64,000 nucleotides of DNA from Pannonibacter carbonis (GTDB lineage: Bacteria > Pseudomonadota > Alphaproteobacteria > Rhizobiales > Stappiaceae). The stretch spans positions 372,001 to 436,000 of the forward strand of contig NZ_PUDR01000003.1 in NCBI RefSeq assembly GCF_003012935.1, read 5' to 3'. The notes below the pieces were generated by a model, which was not told the DNA's origin, made no database searches, and was given only the letters and a program-made list of their open reading frames with translations. Each line of letters begins with the position of its first letter. Position 1 is the stretch's first letter. Made by a program: the position numbers and the translations under genes. Shown piece by piece: positions 24,408 through 33,591 of the stretch.

Positions 24408-27287
24408 TCACTCCGCCGCCGGCAGGATGCGCCGTGACAGTTCGGCCTGCGCCGCATAGTCCTCCTGCCAGGCGCTCGGCCCGTTGGAGGGCGCTACCTG
24501 CACCGCCGTCACCTTGTACTCCGGACAGTTGGTCGCCCAGTCGGAGAAGTCCGTGGTGATGACGTTCGCCTGGGTCGTCGGGTGGTGGAAGGTGGTGTAG
24601 ACCACGCCCGGCGAAACGCGCTCCGTGATCTTCGCGCGCAAGGTCGTCTCGCCGGAGCGGCTGGCCAGCCGCACCCAGTCGCCGTCCTTGAGGCCGCGGT
24701 TTTCCGCGTCATGCGGATGGATCTCAAGCACGTCTTCCTCGTGCCAGACGGTGTTGGCCGTGCGCCGCGTCTGCGCCCCCACATTGTACTGGCTGAGAAT
24801 GCGGCCGGTGGTGAGCAACAGCGGGAAGCGCGGGCCGGTGCGCTCGTCCGTTGCCACATATTCCGTGCGGATGAACTTGCCCTTGCCACGCACGAAGCCG
24901 TCGATGTGCATCAGGGGCGTGCCTTCCGGGTTCTTCTCGTTGCAGGGCCACTGCACCGAGCCCAGTTCCTCCAGCCGCTCGTAACTGACACCGGCGAAGG
25001 ACGGCGTCGTCAGCGAGATTTCCGCCATGATCTCAGACGGATGCGTGTAGGTCCAGTTCGCCCCCATGGCATTGGCCAGCATCTGGGTGATCTCCCAGTC
25101 GGCATAACCGTTCTTCGGCGCCATCACCTTGCGCACGCGGTTGATGCGTCGTTCGGCATTGGTGAAGGTACCGTCCTTTTCCAGGAAGGTAGAGCCCGGC
25201 AGGAACACATGGGCGTAGTTGGCGGTCTCGTTCAGGAACAGGTCATGCACGATGACGCAGTCCATGGCGGCAAGACCTGCCGCGACGTGCTTGGTGTCCG
25301 GATCGGACTGGAGAATGTCCTCGCCCTGGCAGTAGAGGCCCTTGAACGTGCCTTCGACGGCCGCGTCCAGCATGTTGGGGATGCGCAGGCCCGGTTCCTT
25401 GTCCAGTTCCACGCCCCACAGGCTCTCGAAAATCTCGCGCACATGATCATGCTTCACATGGCGGTAGCCGGGCAGCTCATGCGGGAACGAGCCCATGTCG
25501 CAGGAGCCCTGCACGTTGTTCTGACCGCGCAGCGGGTTCACGCCGACGCCCTTGCGGCCGATGTTGCCGGTCATCATGGCAAGGTTGGCAATGCCGATGA
25601 CCGTGGTGGACCCTTGCGAATGCTCGGTGACACCAAGGCCGTAATAGATCGCCCCGTTGCCGCCACGGGCATAGAGCCTAGCTGCAGCCCGCAGCTCCTC
25701 GGCCGGCACGCCGGTGAGGTCGGCCGTCGCTTCCGGGCTGTGGCGCGGATCGGCGATGAACTCGGCATAGTCCTGGAACTCGTCCCAGTCGCAGCGTTCG
25801 CGGATGAAGGTCTCGTCGAACAGGCCCTCGGTGACGATCGTGTGGGCGATCGCCGAGATGACGGCGACATTGGTGCCCGGCTTCAGCTGCAGGTGATGCG
25901 CCGCCTTGATATGCGGCGACTGCACCAGATCGATCCGGCGCGGATCGATGACGATCAGCTTGGCACCCTTGCGCAGACGCTTCTTCAGGCGGCTGGCGAA
26001 GACCGGGTGTCCGTCCGTCGGGTTGGCGCCCATGACGATGACCACGTCGGTGTGCTCGACGCTGTCGAAGTCCTGCGTGCCGGCCGAGGTGCCGAAGGTC
26101 TGGCCAAGGCCGTAGCCGGTGGGCGAATGACAGACGCGGGCGCAGGTGTCGGTGTTGTTGTTGCGGAAGACCGCGCGCGTCAGCTTCTGGACGAGGTAGG
26201 TCTCCTCGTTGGTGCAGCGCGACGAGGTGATGACACCGACCGACTGGCGGCCATGTTTGGCCTGGATCGCCTTCATGCGGCCGGCGGCAAAGCTCAGCGC
26301 CTCGTCCCAGGAGACTTCGCGCCAGGGATCGGTGATCGCTTCGCGGATCATCGGCTTCAGGATCCGGTCCTTGTGCTGGGCATAGCCCCAGGCGAAGCGG
26401 CCCTTGACGCAGCTGTGGCCCCGGTTCGCCTTGCCGTCCTTGTAGGGAACCATGCGCACCAGCTCGTCACCGCGCATTTCCGCCTTGAACGAGCAGCCGA
26501 CACCGCAATAGGCGCAAGTGGTGACCACGGCCCGCTCCGGCGTGCCGATCTCGATCACGCTCTTTTCCTGCAGCGTCGCCGTCGGGCAGGCCTGCACGCA
26601 GGCGCCGCAGGACACGCAGTCGGAGGAGAGGAACGTGTCGCCCATCATGCCGGCCGAAACCCGGCTGTCGAAGCCGCGGCCCTCGATGGTCAGGGCGAAG
26701 GTGCCCTGGACTTCCTCGCAGGCGCGCACGCAGCGCGAGCAGACGATGCATTTCGACGGGTCATAAGTGAAATACGGGTTGCTCTCGTCCTTGGCCAGCC
26801 ACTGCGGATTGACGTCGCCGCCGGCGTTGCGGGCGCGGAAATGGGTGTCAACGGCCTCATAGCGCACATCACGCAGGCCCACGGCCCCGGCCATATCCTG
26901 AAGCTCGCAGTCGCCATTGGCCGCACAGGTCAGGCAGTCGAGCGGGTGATCGGAGATGTAGAGCTCCATCACGCCCTTGCGCAGGTCCTTCAGGCGACCG
27001 GTCTGGGTGTGGACGACCATGCCGGGGGCGACCGGCGTGGTGCAGGAGGCGGGCGTGCCCGCGCGGCCCTCGATCTCGACAAGGCAGAGGCGGCAGGAGC
27101 CGAAGGCATCCAGCATGTCGGTGGCGCAGAGTTTGGGCACGGAAATGCCGGCTTCAGACGCTGCCCGCATCACGGATGTGCCTTCCGGCACGCTGACCTC
27201 GAAACCGTCGACGGTCAGGGTGATCATCTTTTCGGACCGGGCGGCCGGGGTGCCGAAGTCGCGGTCAAGCAAACGGGAGTCCTTCAT
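24408..27287 (-). CDS. fdsA: Formate dehydrogenase catalytic (alpha) subunit
   Basis: A 959-residue molybdoenzyme oxidising formate to CO2. From the N-terminus: a [2Fe-2S] domain (CATDMLDAFGSCRLC), a NADH-dehydrogenase-G-like segment with CLTCAANGDCELQ, ferredoxin [4Fe-4S] motifs (CIVCSRCVRACEEVQG and CVSCGACVQACP), a further cluster (CAYCGVGCSF), and then the bis-MGD domain. The predicted Mo-ligand Cys is in DTCARVCHSPTGYGLG, a pattern shared by cysteine-type formate dehydrogenases. Its last codons overlap no gene; its start overlaps fdsB by four bases. Confidence 0.96.
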   Translation of the reverse strand: MKDSRLLDRDFGTPAARSEKMITLTVDGFEVSVPEGTSVMRAASEAGISVPKLCATDMLDAFGSCRLCLVEIEGRAGTPASCTTPVAPGMVVHTQTGRLKDLRKGVMELYISDHPLDCLTCAANGDCELQDMAGAVGLRDVRYEAVDTHFRARNAGGDVNPQWLAKDESNPYFTYDPSKCIVCSRCVRACEEVQGTFALTIEGRGFDSRVSAGMMGDTFLSSDCVSCGACVQACPTATLQEKSVIEIGTPERAVVTTCAYCGVGCSFKAEMRGDELVRMVPYKDGKANRGHSCVKGRFAWGYAQHKDRILKPMIREAITDPWREVSWDEALSFAAGRMKAIQAKHGRQSVGVITSSRCTNEETYLVQKLTRAVFRNNNTDTCARVCHSPTGYGLGQTFGTSAGTQDFDSVEHTDVVIVMGANPTDGHPVFASRLKKRLRKGAKLIVIDPRRIDLVQSPHIKAAHHLQLKPGTNVAVISAIAHTIVTEGLFDETFIRERCDWDEFQDYAEFIADPRHSPEATADLTGVPAEELRAAARLYARGGNGAIYYGLGVTEHSQGSTTVIGIANLAMMTGNIGRKGVGVNPLRGQNNVQGSCDMGSFPHELPGYRHVKHDHVREIFESLWGVELDKEPGLRIPNMLDAAVEGTFKGLYCQGEDILQSDPDTKHVAAGLAAMDCVIVHDLFLNETANYAHVFLPGSTFLEKDGTFTNAERRINRVRKVMAPKNGYADWEITQMLANAMGANWTYTHPSEIMAEISLTTPSFAGVSYERLEELGSVQWPCNEKNPEGTPLMHIDGFVRGKGKFIRTEYVATDERTGPRFPLLLTTGRILSQYNVGAQTRRTANTVWHEEDVLEIHPHDAENRGLKDGDWVRLASRSGETTLRAKITERVSPGVVYTTFHHPTTQANVITTDFSDWATNCPEYKVTAVQVAPSNGPSAWQEDYAAQAELSRRILPAAE

Positions 27288-28828
27288 TCTGCGGCCTCCT
27301 TCATCCTGTCAAAGTCAGCGGGGAAGTGGGTGAGGGCGCTCATGACCGGGTAGGGCGTGAAGCCCCCCAGCGCACACAGCGAGCCGGACTTCATGGTGCT
27401 GCAAAGGCTTTCGAGCAGCGGAATGGCAGCGGCGTCACCGCGGGCGATCCGGTCCACCGTCTCCACGCCGCGCACGGCGCCGATGCGGCAGGGCGTGCAC
27501 TTGCCGCAGGATTCGATGGCGCAGAACTCCATGGCGAAGCGGGCCTGGGCCAGCATGTCCACCGTGTCGTCGAAGACGACAACGCCCGCATGGCCGATGA
27601 GACCGCCGGCGGCGGCAAAGGCCTCGTAGTCGAAGACCGTGTCGAAGAGAGCCGGCGGGAAATAGGCACCGAGCGGGCCGCCGACCTGCACGGCCTTCAC
27701 CGGGCGGCCGGAGATTGTGCCGCCGCCAATGTCGTTGACTAGCTCTCCCAGCGTCAGCCCGAAGGCGGTCTCGTAAAGGCCGCCGTGCTTCAGGTTGCCG
27801 GCCAGCTGGATCGGGATCGTGCCATGCGAGCGGCCAACACCGAAGTCGCGGTAGAACTGCGCGCCCCGGTCCATGATGACCGGAACAGAGGCCAGCGACA
27901 TGACGTTGTTGACGACCGTCGGCTTGCCGAACAGGCCCTCCAGCGCGGGAAGCGGCGGCTTGGCGCGGACGATGCCGCGCTTGCCTTCCAGGCTGTTGAG
28001 CAGCGAGGTTTCCTCGCCGCAGACATAGGCGCCCGCGCCGACGCGCACTTCCATGTCGAAAGCGTGCGGCGAGCCCAGCACGGATGCGCCAAGAATACCC
28101 TCGCGCCGGGCAATCTCGATCGCCTCCTGCATTACAGCAATGGCATGCGGATATTCGGAGCGGGTGTAGATGTAGCCCTTTGTGGCGCCCACGGCGATGG
28201 CGGCGATGGCCATGCCCTCGATCAGCACAAAGGGATCACCCTCCATGATCATCCGGTCAGCGAACGTGCCGCTGTCGCCTTCGTCGGCGTTGCAGACGAT
28301 GTATTTCTGGTCGGCCCTGGCGTCGGCCACGGTCTTCCACTTGATGCCGGTCGGGAAGCCTGCACCGCCACGACCGCGCAGGCCGCTGTCGGTGACCTGC
28401 TTCACGATCTCGGCCGGTGCCATGGCGACGGTAGCTTCCAGGCCTTTCAGGCCCTTATAATGGCGGTAGTCCTCAAGCGACAGCGGATCGGTGATGCCGC
28501 AGCGGGCAAAGGTCAGCCGGGTCTGGCCCTTCAGGAAGGGCATCTCGGCGGTCACGCCGTGGGCGAGCCTGTGGTCACCGCCCGTCAGGAAGCCTGCGTC
28601 GAACAGGGACGGCACGTCGGAGGCTTTCACCGGGCCATAGGCGACGCGGCCCTTGTCGGTGCGCACCTCGACCAGCGTTTCCAGCCAGAGCATGCCGCGC
28701 GAGCCATTGCGGACCAAGGTGACATCGAGATTGCGGGCAGCTGCCTCGCGTTCGATGGCCGCCGCCACCTTGTCGGCGCCGACGGCAAGGGCTGCCGCGT
28801 CGCGGGGCACAAAGACGGTCACGCTCAT
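27284..28828 (-). CDS. fdsB: Formate dehydrogenase beta subunit (NAD/FMN)
   Basis: A 514-residue NuoF-like subunit with an N-terminal thioredoxin-like part. GLRGRGGAGFPTGIKW is the NAD-binding glycine-rich loop, YIVCNADEGDSGTFADR and AGAYVCGEETSLLNSLEG bind FMN, and CGKCTPCRIG ligates a [4Fe-4S] cluster. It transfers electrons from the alpha subunit to NAD+. The ATG at 28828 overlaps the fdsG stop codon. Confidence 0.96.
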   Translation of the reverse strand: MSVTVFVPRDAAALAVGADKVAAAIEREAAARNLDVTLVRNGSRGMLWLETLVEVRTDKGRVAYGPVKASDVPSLFDAGFLTGGDHRLAHGVTAEMPFLKGQTRLTFARCGITDPLSLEDYRHYKGLKGLEATVAMAPAEIVKQVTDSGLRGRGGAGFPTGIKWKTVADARADQKYIVCNADEGDSGTFADRMIMEGDPFVLIEGMAIAAIAVGATKGYIYTRSEYPHAIAVMQEAIEIARREGILGASVLGSPHAFDMEVRVGAGAYVCGEETSLLNSLEGKRGIVRAKPPLPALEGLFGKPTVVNNVMSLASVPVIMDRGAQFYRDFGVGRSHGTIPIQLAGNLKHGGLYETAFGLTLGELVNDIGGGTISGRPVKAVQVGGPLGAYFPPALFDTVFDYEAFAAAGGLIGHAGVVVFDDTVDMLAQARFAMEFCAIESCGKCTPCRIGAVRGVETVDRIARGDAAAIPLLESLCSTMKSGSLCALGGFTPYPVMSALTHFPADFDRMKEAAE

Positions 28829-29304
28829 TTGCCGATCCCTCCCAGCATCTCGTCGACGCCGTCGTCGTCCAGCCGGGCGAACAGCTCGCCGTCCAGCATG
28901 GCGGCCGGCGACTGGGCGCAAAGACCGAGGCAGTAGACCGGCTCCAGCGTCACCGTGCCGTCGCTGGTGGTGCCGTGCCAGTCGATCCCGAGCCGGCGCT
29001 TGAGTTTGTCGGCCAGCGCGTCCGTGCCCATGGACTGGCAAGCCTCGGCCCGGCAGACCTTCAGGACGTGACGGCCGGCAGGCTCTGCCCGGAAATCATG
29101 GTAGAAGCTCATCACCCCGTGCACTTCGGCGCGCGACAGGTTGAGCCCGTCTGCGATCACCGGCAGCGCTTCCTGAGGGACAAAACCGAAGGCCTCCTGC
29201 ACAGCGTGCAAGATGGGAAGCAGCGGACCTTCGAGGGGTTCATGTGCCGTCACGATCTCGCGCGTGGTCGCACGAATCGTGTCGGCTGAAAAATGTGCCG
29301 ACAT
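28825..29304 (-). CDS. fdsG: Formate dehydrogenase gamma subunit (NuoE-like)
   Basis: A 159-residue NuoE-like subunit with a [2Fe-2S] site: CRAEACQSMG and CLGLCAQSPA supply four cysteines. It carries electrons within the NAD-reducing module. GAGGAG lies before the ATG at 29304. First structural gene of the fds operon; the LysR gene lies 100 bases upstream in the same direction. Confidence 0.95.
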   Translation of the reverse strand: MSAHFSADTIRATTREIVTAHEPLEGPLLPILHAVQEAFGFVPQEALPVIADGLNLSRAEVHGVMSFYHDFRAEPAGRHVLKVCRAEACQSMGTDALADKLKRRLGIDWHGTTSDGTVTLEPVYCLGLCAQSPAAMLDGELFARLDDDGVDEMLGGIGK

Positions 29305-29404
29305 AAGCGTCTCCTCTCCAGACTGCACTTTGAGCCTGTGCGTCGCTTTGTTCAATTTCGTCAAATCGTTGACCGATAGGTTCGCTCTATCGTGCCGGCC
29401 AACA

Positions 29405-30328
29405 TCAAGCTGTGCCGGACCCGGCGCGTTTGCGGGCCATCGCTTCGGCCAGATCGATCAGGGCCTGCAGCATCGGCGTATGCGGATCCCGCTGGGCGAC
29501 CACCAGACCGACCTGCTGGCCTGGTTCTGGAGCATCATCTTGCGCATCAGCGACAATAGGAACGGCGGCGAGTTCACGCCGGGTCACGAAGTGATCGGCA
29601 AGCTTGGCCGGAACCACGGACATCCAGCGTCCGGTCTGCACATGCGAGACCAGCACGATGATGGAATTGGATTCCACCATCGGCGCGGAGGCCGCGCCCG
29701 CCGCGGTCAGATGCCGGTCAACGATGCGCCGGTTCTGCATGTCGCTGGACAACAGGCACAGCGGCTGCTGCCCGACCTCGGTCCAGGTCAGGTATGGTCG
29801 CTGTGCCAGCGGCGTGTCGGCCCGCATCAGGAGGCAATAGGTCTCCAGATACAGCGGGCGGACCTCGACGCGGCGCGCCGGTGCCGTTTCGAGGTAGGTG
29901 ATGCCTGCGTCCAGTTCCAGCCGTTCGATCTGCTCGAGGATCTCGGCCGATGTGCGCGACAGGATCGAGACGCGCACCTTCGGGTGCTTCTCCGTGAAAG
30001 GCGCGACCAGATCCACCACCATCGGCAGCGCCGTCGGAATGACGCCGAGCCTCAGGTTGCCCGACAGGCCCGACCGTGCCGTGCGCATGTCCGCCTTCAG
30101 GGCTCTCGCGTCAGCCACGATCCTGAGGGCCCAGTCCAGCGCCCGCTCGCCTTCCGGCGTCAGTCCCTGATAGCGCGAGCCGCGATGGATCAGCTGCACG
30201 CCAAGCTGGTCCTCGAGCTGTTTCATGGCCGAGGACAGGGTCGGTTGCGTCACGCCGATCACCTCGGCCGCGCGGCCGAAGTGCTTCTCGTTGGCGAGCG
30301 CAATAAACATTTCCAGCTTGTCGATCAT
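29405..30328 (-). CDS. LysR family regulator, probable regulator of the formate dehydrogenase operon
   Basis: A 307-residue LysR protein. N-terminal helix-turn-helix (FIALANEKHFGRAAEVIGVTQPTLSSAMKQLEDQLG), then the LysR effector domain. The ATG at 30328 gives MIDKLEMF, the normal distance to the HTH; a TTG 14 codons upstream is possible. Located directly upstream of fdsG in the same direction, as in other bacteria where a LysR protein (often called FdsR) controls this operon. The regulatory link is inferred from position. Confidence 0.88.
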   Translation of the reverse strand: MIDKLEMFIALANEKHFGRAAEVIGVTQPTLSSAMKQLEDQLGVQLIHRGSRYQGLTPEGERALDWALRIVADARALKADMRTARSGLSGNLRLGVIPTALPMVVDLVAPFTEKHPKVRVSILSRTSAEILEQIERLELDAGITYLETAPARRVEVRPLYLETYCLLMRADTPLAQRPYLTWTEVGQQPLCLLSSDMQNRRIVDRHLTAAGAASAPMVESNSIIVLVSHVQTGRWMSVVPAKLADHFVTRRELAAVPIVADAQDDAPEPGQQVGLVVAQRDPHTPMLQALIDLAEAMARKRAGSGTA

Positions 30329-30456
30329 CTGGGCACCGGTTGTCTGGCTGTCCTCGATTGGCCTGACCAACCGGAAGGGCGTCGCAGCCGCTGTTGCAGC
30401 GTACCTGCTTCGATCCGGTGCGGGCTACCGATTTGCCTACGAACCTGTCCGACTGT

Positions 30457-31692
30457 TCAGAGGCGAACAAGGTCCGTCGGCAGCCGGTTCATGTTCTCTG
30501 CCCCGGTTTCGGTGATGAGATACTGGTTTTCGAGGATGAACCCGCCGAGACCAGTGAGATACCACGGGCATTCAAACGCCAGCACCATGCCGGGCTCGGC
30601 GATCACGTCGCTGTCGGCGGCAATGAAGGGCCATTCCTCGCTGCCAAGGCTGGCGCCAAGTCCATGTCCGAAATGCCCACGGCTGAACTCGGGAAACCCG
30701 GCGGCATGTATGGCTGCGGTGGCGGCCCGGTGGATCTCTTTCAGCGGGGTGCCAGGCCGAAGCAGCGCCTCGCCGGCGGCAAAGCCTGCGGCCAGCGCTT
30801 CATGGACGCGCTGCGCATCATCTGATGGTGCTCCGAAGACAAAGGTGCGGCCAGTGTCTGATGTGTAGCCGTTGATCAGGCACCCGACGTCGACCTTGAC
30901 GATATCACCCTCAGTTGCGGTTGCTTCGCTGCCCCAGGGGTCCTTGCCGACAGAGACATAGTCCCAGGTGCCGGTGAGCGCCGGGCCGGGGCTTGCCGCC
31001 TTGACCGCGTCGATCCACAGTGCGGCGATCTCCCGCCGGCTCATGCCGGCACGGGCCTGATCGCGCAGGGCAACAATGCCGCGTTCGGAGAGTTCGACCG
31101 CCTGGCGCAGGAAGCCGATCTCCTCGGCCGTCTTCACCATTTTCAGCCGCGCGGCAATGTTGCTGCCGTCCGTCAGGACATAGCCAGCCAGCGCGGTCTG
31201 GAGCGCCGGCAGGTCGGCAGCGGAAATAGCGGCCAGTTCCACGCCGATGCGCGCGCCCGGCAGGATGCCGCGCGCTTTCAGGCCATCAGCAACGTGGCCA
31301 TAACAAAGACCTGCATCGAAGGTCGTTGGCCGGGCAAAGCGCGGGCTGCGCCCGGCTTGCCGGTTGGCGAAAGCCACGCGGGCTGCAAGCTCTCCCTCGG
31401 CGTCGGCATCCAGCTCCGTCGTCTCGACCCAGAGCGGCGTCGTCCTCAGATCCTCGATGGGACTTGCCGCCCGGAAGGCTGGCGCAAACAGGTCGCTTGC
31501 CACCGCCATTTCAGGCAGTGCTGCATCGGCAGGCACGAGCACAGCCACCGCGCCGGCCCGCCGCCACATGGTGCCGACGCCGGCCGGCGCCCCGGTGGCA
31601 TGGCGGAAGCTCTCCGGCGACAGCAGCAGCAGGGCTTCAAGCCCTGCATCGGCCATCAGGCGTTCGGCGCGGTGACGATTGAGGGCGGGCAT
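30457..31692 (-). CDS. M24 family metallopeptidase (Xaa-Pro aminopeptidase/creatinase fold)
   Basis: A 411-residue protein with an N-terminal creatinase-type domain and a C-terminal pita-bread domain. Dinuclear metal ligands are visible: Asp in VKVDVGCL, Asp in YTSDTGRTF, His in RGHFGHGLG, Glu in LAFECPWY and Glu in FILENQYL. It lies 24 bases downstream of the TRAP transporter gene dctM, so the imported compound is probably a peptide-like amide cleaved by this enzyme. M24 members include prolidases, creatinases and ectoine hydrolases; the substrate cannot be fixed here. Confidence 0.88.
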   Translation of the reverse strand: MPALNRHRAERLMADAGLEALLLLSPESFRHATGAPAGVGTMWRRAGAVAVLVPADAALPEMAVASDLFAPAFRAASPIEDLRTTPLWVETTELDADAEGELAARVAFANRQAGRSPRFARPTTFDAGLCYGHVADGLKARGILPGARIGVELAAISAADLPALQTALAGYVLTDGSNIAARLKMVKTAEEIGFLRQAVELSERGIVALRDQARAGMSRREIAALWIDAVKAASPGPALTGTWDYVSVGKDPWGSEATATEGDIVKVDVGCLINGYTSDTGRTFVFGAPSDDAQRVHEALAAGFAAGEALLRPGTPLKEIHRAATAAIHAAGFPEFSRGHFGHGLGASLGSEEWPFIAADSDVIAEPGMVLAFECPWYLTGLGGFILENQYLITETGAENMNRLPTDLVRL

Positions 31693-31716
31693 GGCAGGGC
31701 TTTCCAGCAGATATCG

Positions 31717-33012
31717 TTACAGTCGGACCAGGCCGGGCAGGCCGGTGGCAAGGACAGGCAGCAGGGTCATCAGGGCAATCACACTGAGCAGCACCAGCCA
31801 GTAGGGGAAGGCCGCCTTCGCCGCCTCGCCCAGCGTCACCTGGTTGTTGCTCATGCCGACGAGGACGAAGAGGTTCATGCCGACCGGCGGCGTCAGCATG
31901 CCGATCTCGATCAGCAGCGTGATCAGCACGCCAAGCCAGACCGGATCATAGCCAAGCCCGGTTAGCAGCGGGAAGACGATGGGCAGGGTCATGATCATCA
32001 TCGACAGCCCGTCGAACACCATGCCGAGCAGGATGTAGAGCAGGATGATCGCCATCAGCACCATCAGCGGCGACAGCCCGAGTTCGGCCATCTGGCCGAG
32101 CAGTTGCTGCGGCAGGCCAAGCACGCTGATCGACTGGGCCAGGATCACCGCACCCATGAACACCATGGCGATGACGGCAAAGGTCGTGACCGTCGACATC
32201 AGCGCCCGGCCGATGCCGGCGAGTGTCAGGTCACCCACCGCAAAGCCCAGAATGATGGCTGCGGCCACGCCCATGCCAGCGGATTCGGTCGGGGTCGCCA
32301 GTCCGGCAAAGAGGCTGCCGAGGACCGCACCGATCAGCGCCAGCAGCGGCCAGATCTCGAAAAGTCCCTTAAGCGCCTGTCCGAGACCGACAGCAGGCTC
32401 GAGGTTGCGCGGCGCAAGCTCGGGCCGGCGCAGGCTGTGGATCGTGATCCAGACCATGAAGCCAGCCGCCGCGATCAGGCCCGGCACGATGCCGGCGAGG
32501 AACAGCTTGCCGATCGAGGTCTCGGTGAAGGCGCCATAGATCAGCAGGCTGAGGCTTGGCGGGATCAGGAGACCAAGCGTGCCACCGCCGGCCAGCGAAC
32601 CGACCACCGTGCTGCGGTCATAGCCGCGACGGGTCAGCTCGGGATAGGCAACCGAGCCAACGGCGGCCGCCACTGCCATGGACGAGCCGCTGACCGCGCC
32701 GAACAGGGTGCAGACGGCGATGTTGGTGTGCAGCAGCCCGCCGGGCAGGCGCGCGAACAGGGGCGACATCGCCCGGTAGACATTGCGGGCAAGGCCGCTG
32801 GCCACAAGGATCTCGCCGAGCAGGACGAACAGCGGGATCGCCGTCAGCGTGTAACTGTTGAACGTGTTCCAGACCGCCTGGACGCCGAGGTTCGTGGCTC
32901 CACCGGAAAAGAAGTAGAGGACGGCAAAGCCGGTGAGGCCGAGGGCGGCGCCCAGCACCGCGCCGGTCAACACCGTCGCCAGCGTCATGCCGCCAAGCAG
33001 GGTCCAGATCAT
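31717..33012 (-). CDS. TRAP transporter large permease (DctM type)
   Basis: A 431-residue membrane protein with about 12 hydrophobic segments. Typical DctM stretches include PLFVLLGEILVASGLARN, VCTLFGAVSGSSMAVAAAVG and GGTLGLLIPPSLSLLIYGA. It is the sodium-driven translocation subunit of a TRAP importer. It overlaps the small permease gene by four bases and is followed by an M24 peptidase gene. Confidence 0.93.
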   Translation of the reverse strand: MIWTLLGGMTLATVLTGAVLGAALGLTGFAVLYFFSGGATNLGVQAVWNTFNSYTLTAIPLFVLLGEILVASGLARNVYRAMSPLFARLPGGLLHTNIAVCTLFGAVSGSSMAVAAAVGSVAYPELTRRGYDRSTVVGSLAGGGTLGLLIPPSLSLLIYGAFTETSIGKLFLAGIVPGLIAAAGFMVWITIHSLRRPELAPRNLEPAVGLGQALKGLFEIWPLLALIGAVLGSLFAGLATPTESAGMGVAAAIILGFAVGDLTLAGIGRALMSTVTTFAVIAMVFMGAVILAQSISVLGLPQQLLGQMAELGLSPLMVLMAIILLYILLGMVFDGLSMMIMTLPIVFPLLTGLGYDPVWLGVLITLLIEIGMLTPPVGMNLFVLVGMSNNQVTLGEAAKAAFPYWLVLLSVIALMTLLPVLATGLPGLVRL

Positions 33013-33581
33013 GGATGGGGTCCTGGTCCGGAGGAGGGCGTTTTGCCTGGCCCGGGTCCAAGCGCCTGGAATGTGCCGATGAACGCAACAAGCCCCATGC
33101 CGGCCACCATCAGCCAGACGAAGGGGCTGAGCGGAATGCGCGCCACTTCGCTTCTGAGGTTCAGTTTCTGTGTGAACTGCGCCTCGCCGAGGGCATCGCG
33201 CAGGAAAATGGCGGCGAAGGCGACAAGGATCAGCTGGCCGAGGATCCAGACCCCACGTCGCGGCAGACCGGACAACCGGTCACTGACAAGTGTCACGCGG
33301 ATGTTGGCATTGCTCGCCAGCACATGCGGCAGGCTGAGGAATACAGACGACACCAGCAGCAGCCCGCCCAGTTCATCGGTAAAGCGGAACGGCGCGCCAA
33401 GCCCGTAGCGCATCACCACGGCGGCCACCGTCAGCACGGCCAGAACGGCAACGCAGGCCGCCCCGAGGGCAGCAAGTGTCCGCGTCAACAGGAGCACCCC
33501 GGACAGGACCCGTCCGGGGTGTTCCATCACCGGCCCGGGCGCAGGTGCAGCGCCCGGGGACTGGTCTTTGTCGGTCGTCAC
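33009..33581 (-). CDS. TRAP transporter small permease (DctQ type)
   Basis: A 190-residue protein with four predicted helices (near residues 30-55, 70-90, 110-128 and 150-170), the layout of DctQ subunits. It is proline- and glycine-rich at both ends. It sits 10 bases after dctP and overlaps dctM. Together with the other two it completes a tripartite importer. Confidence 0.9.
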   Translation of the reverse strand: MTTDKDQSPGAAPAPGPVMEHPGRVLSGVLLLTRTLAALGAACVAVLAVLTVAAVVMRYGLGAPFRFTDELGGLLLVSSVFLSLPHVLASNANIRVTLVSDRLSGLPRRGVWILGQLILVAFAAIFLRDALGEAQFTQKLNLRSEVARIPLSPFVWLMVAGMGLVAFIGTFQALGPGPGKTPSSGPGPHP

Positions 33582-33591
33582 GCCTGCTGGC

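Noticed and set aside
24582-27353. A 923-codon open frame opposite the formate dehydrogenase genes
   Set aside because: It is antisense to fdsA, whose full set of cofactor motifs proves the coding strand; long antisense frames are expected at this GC content.
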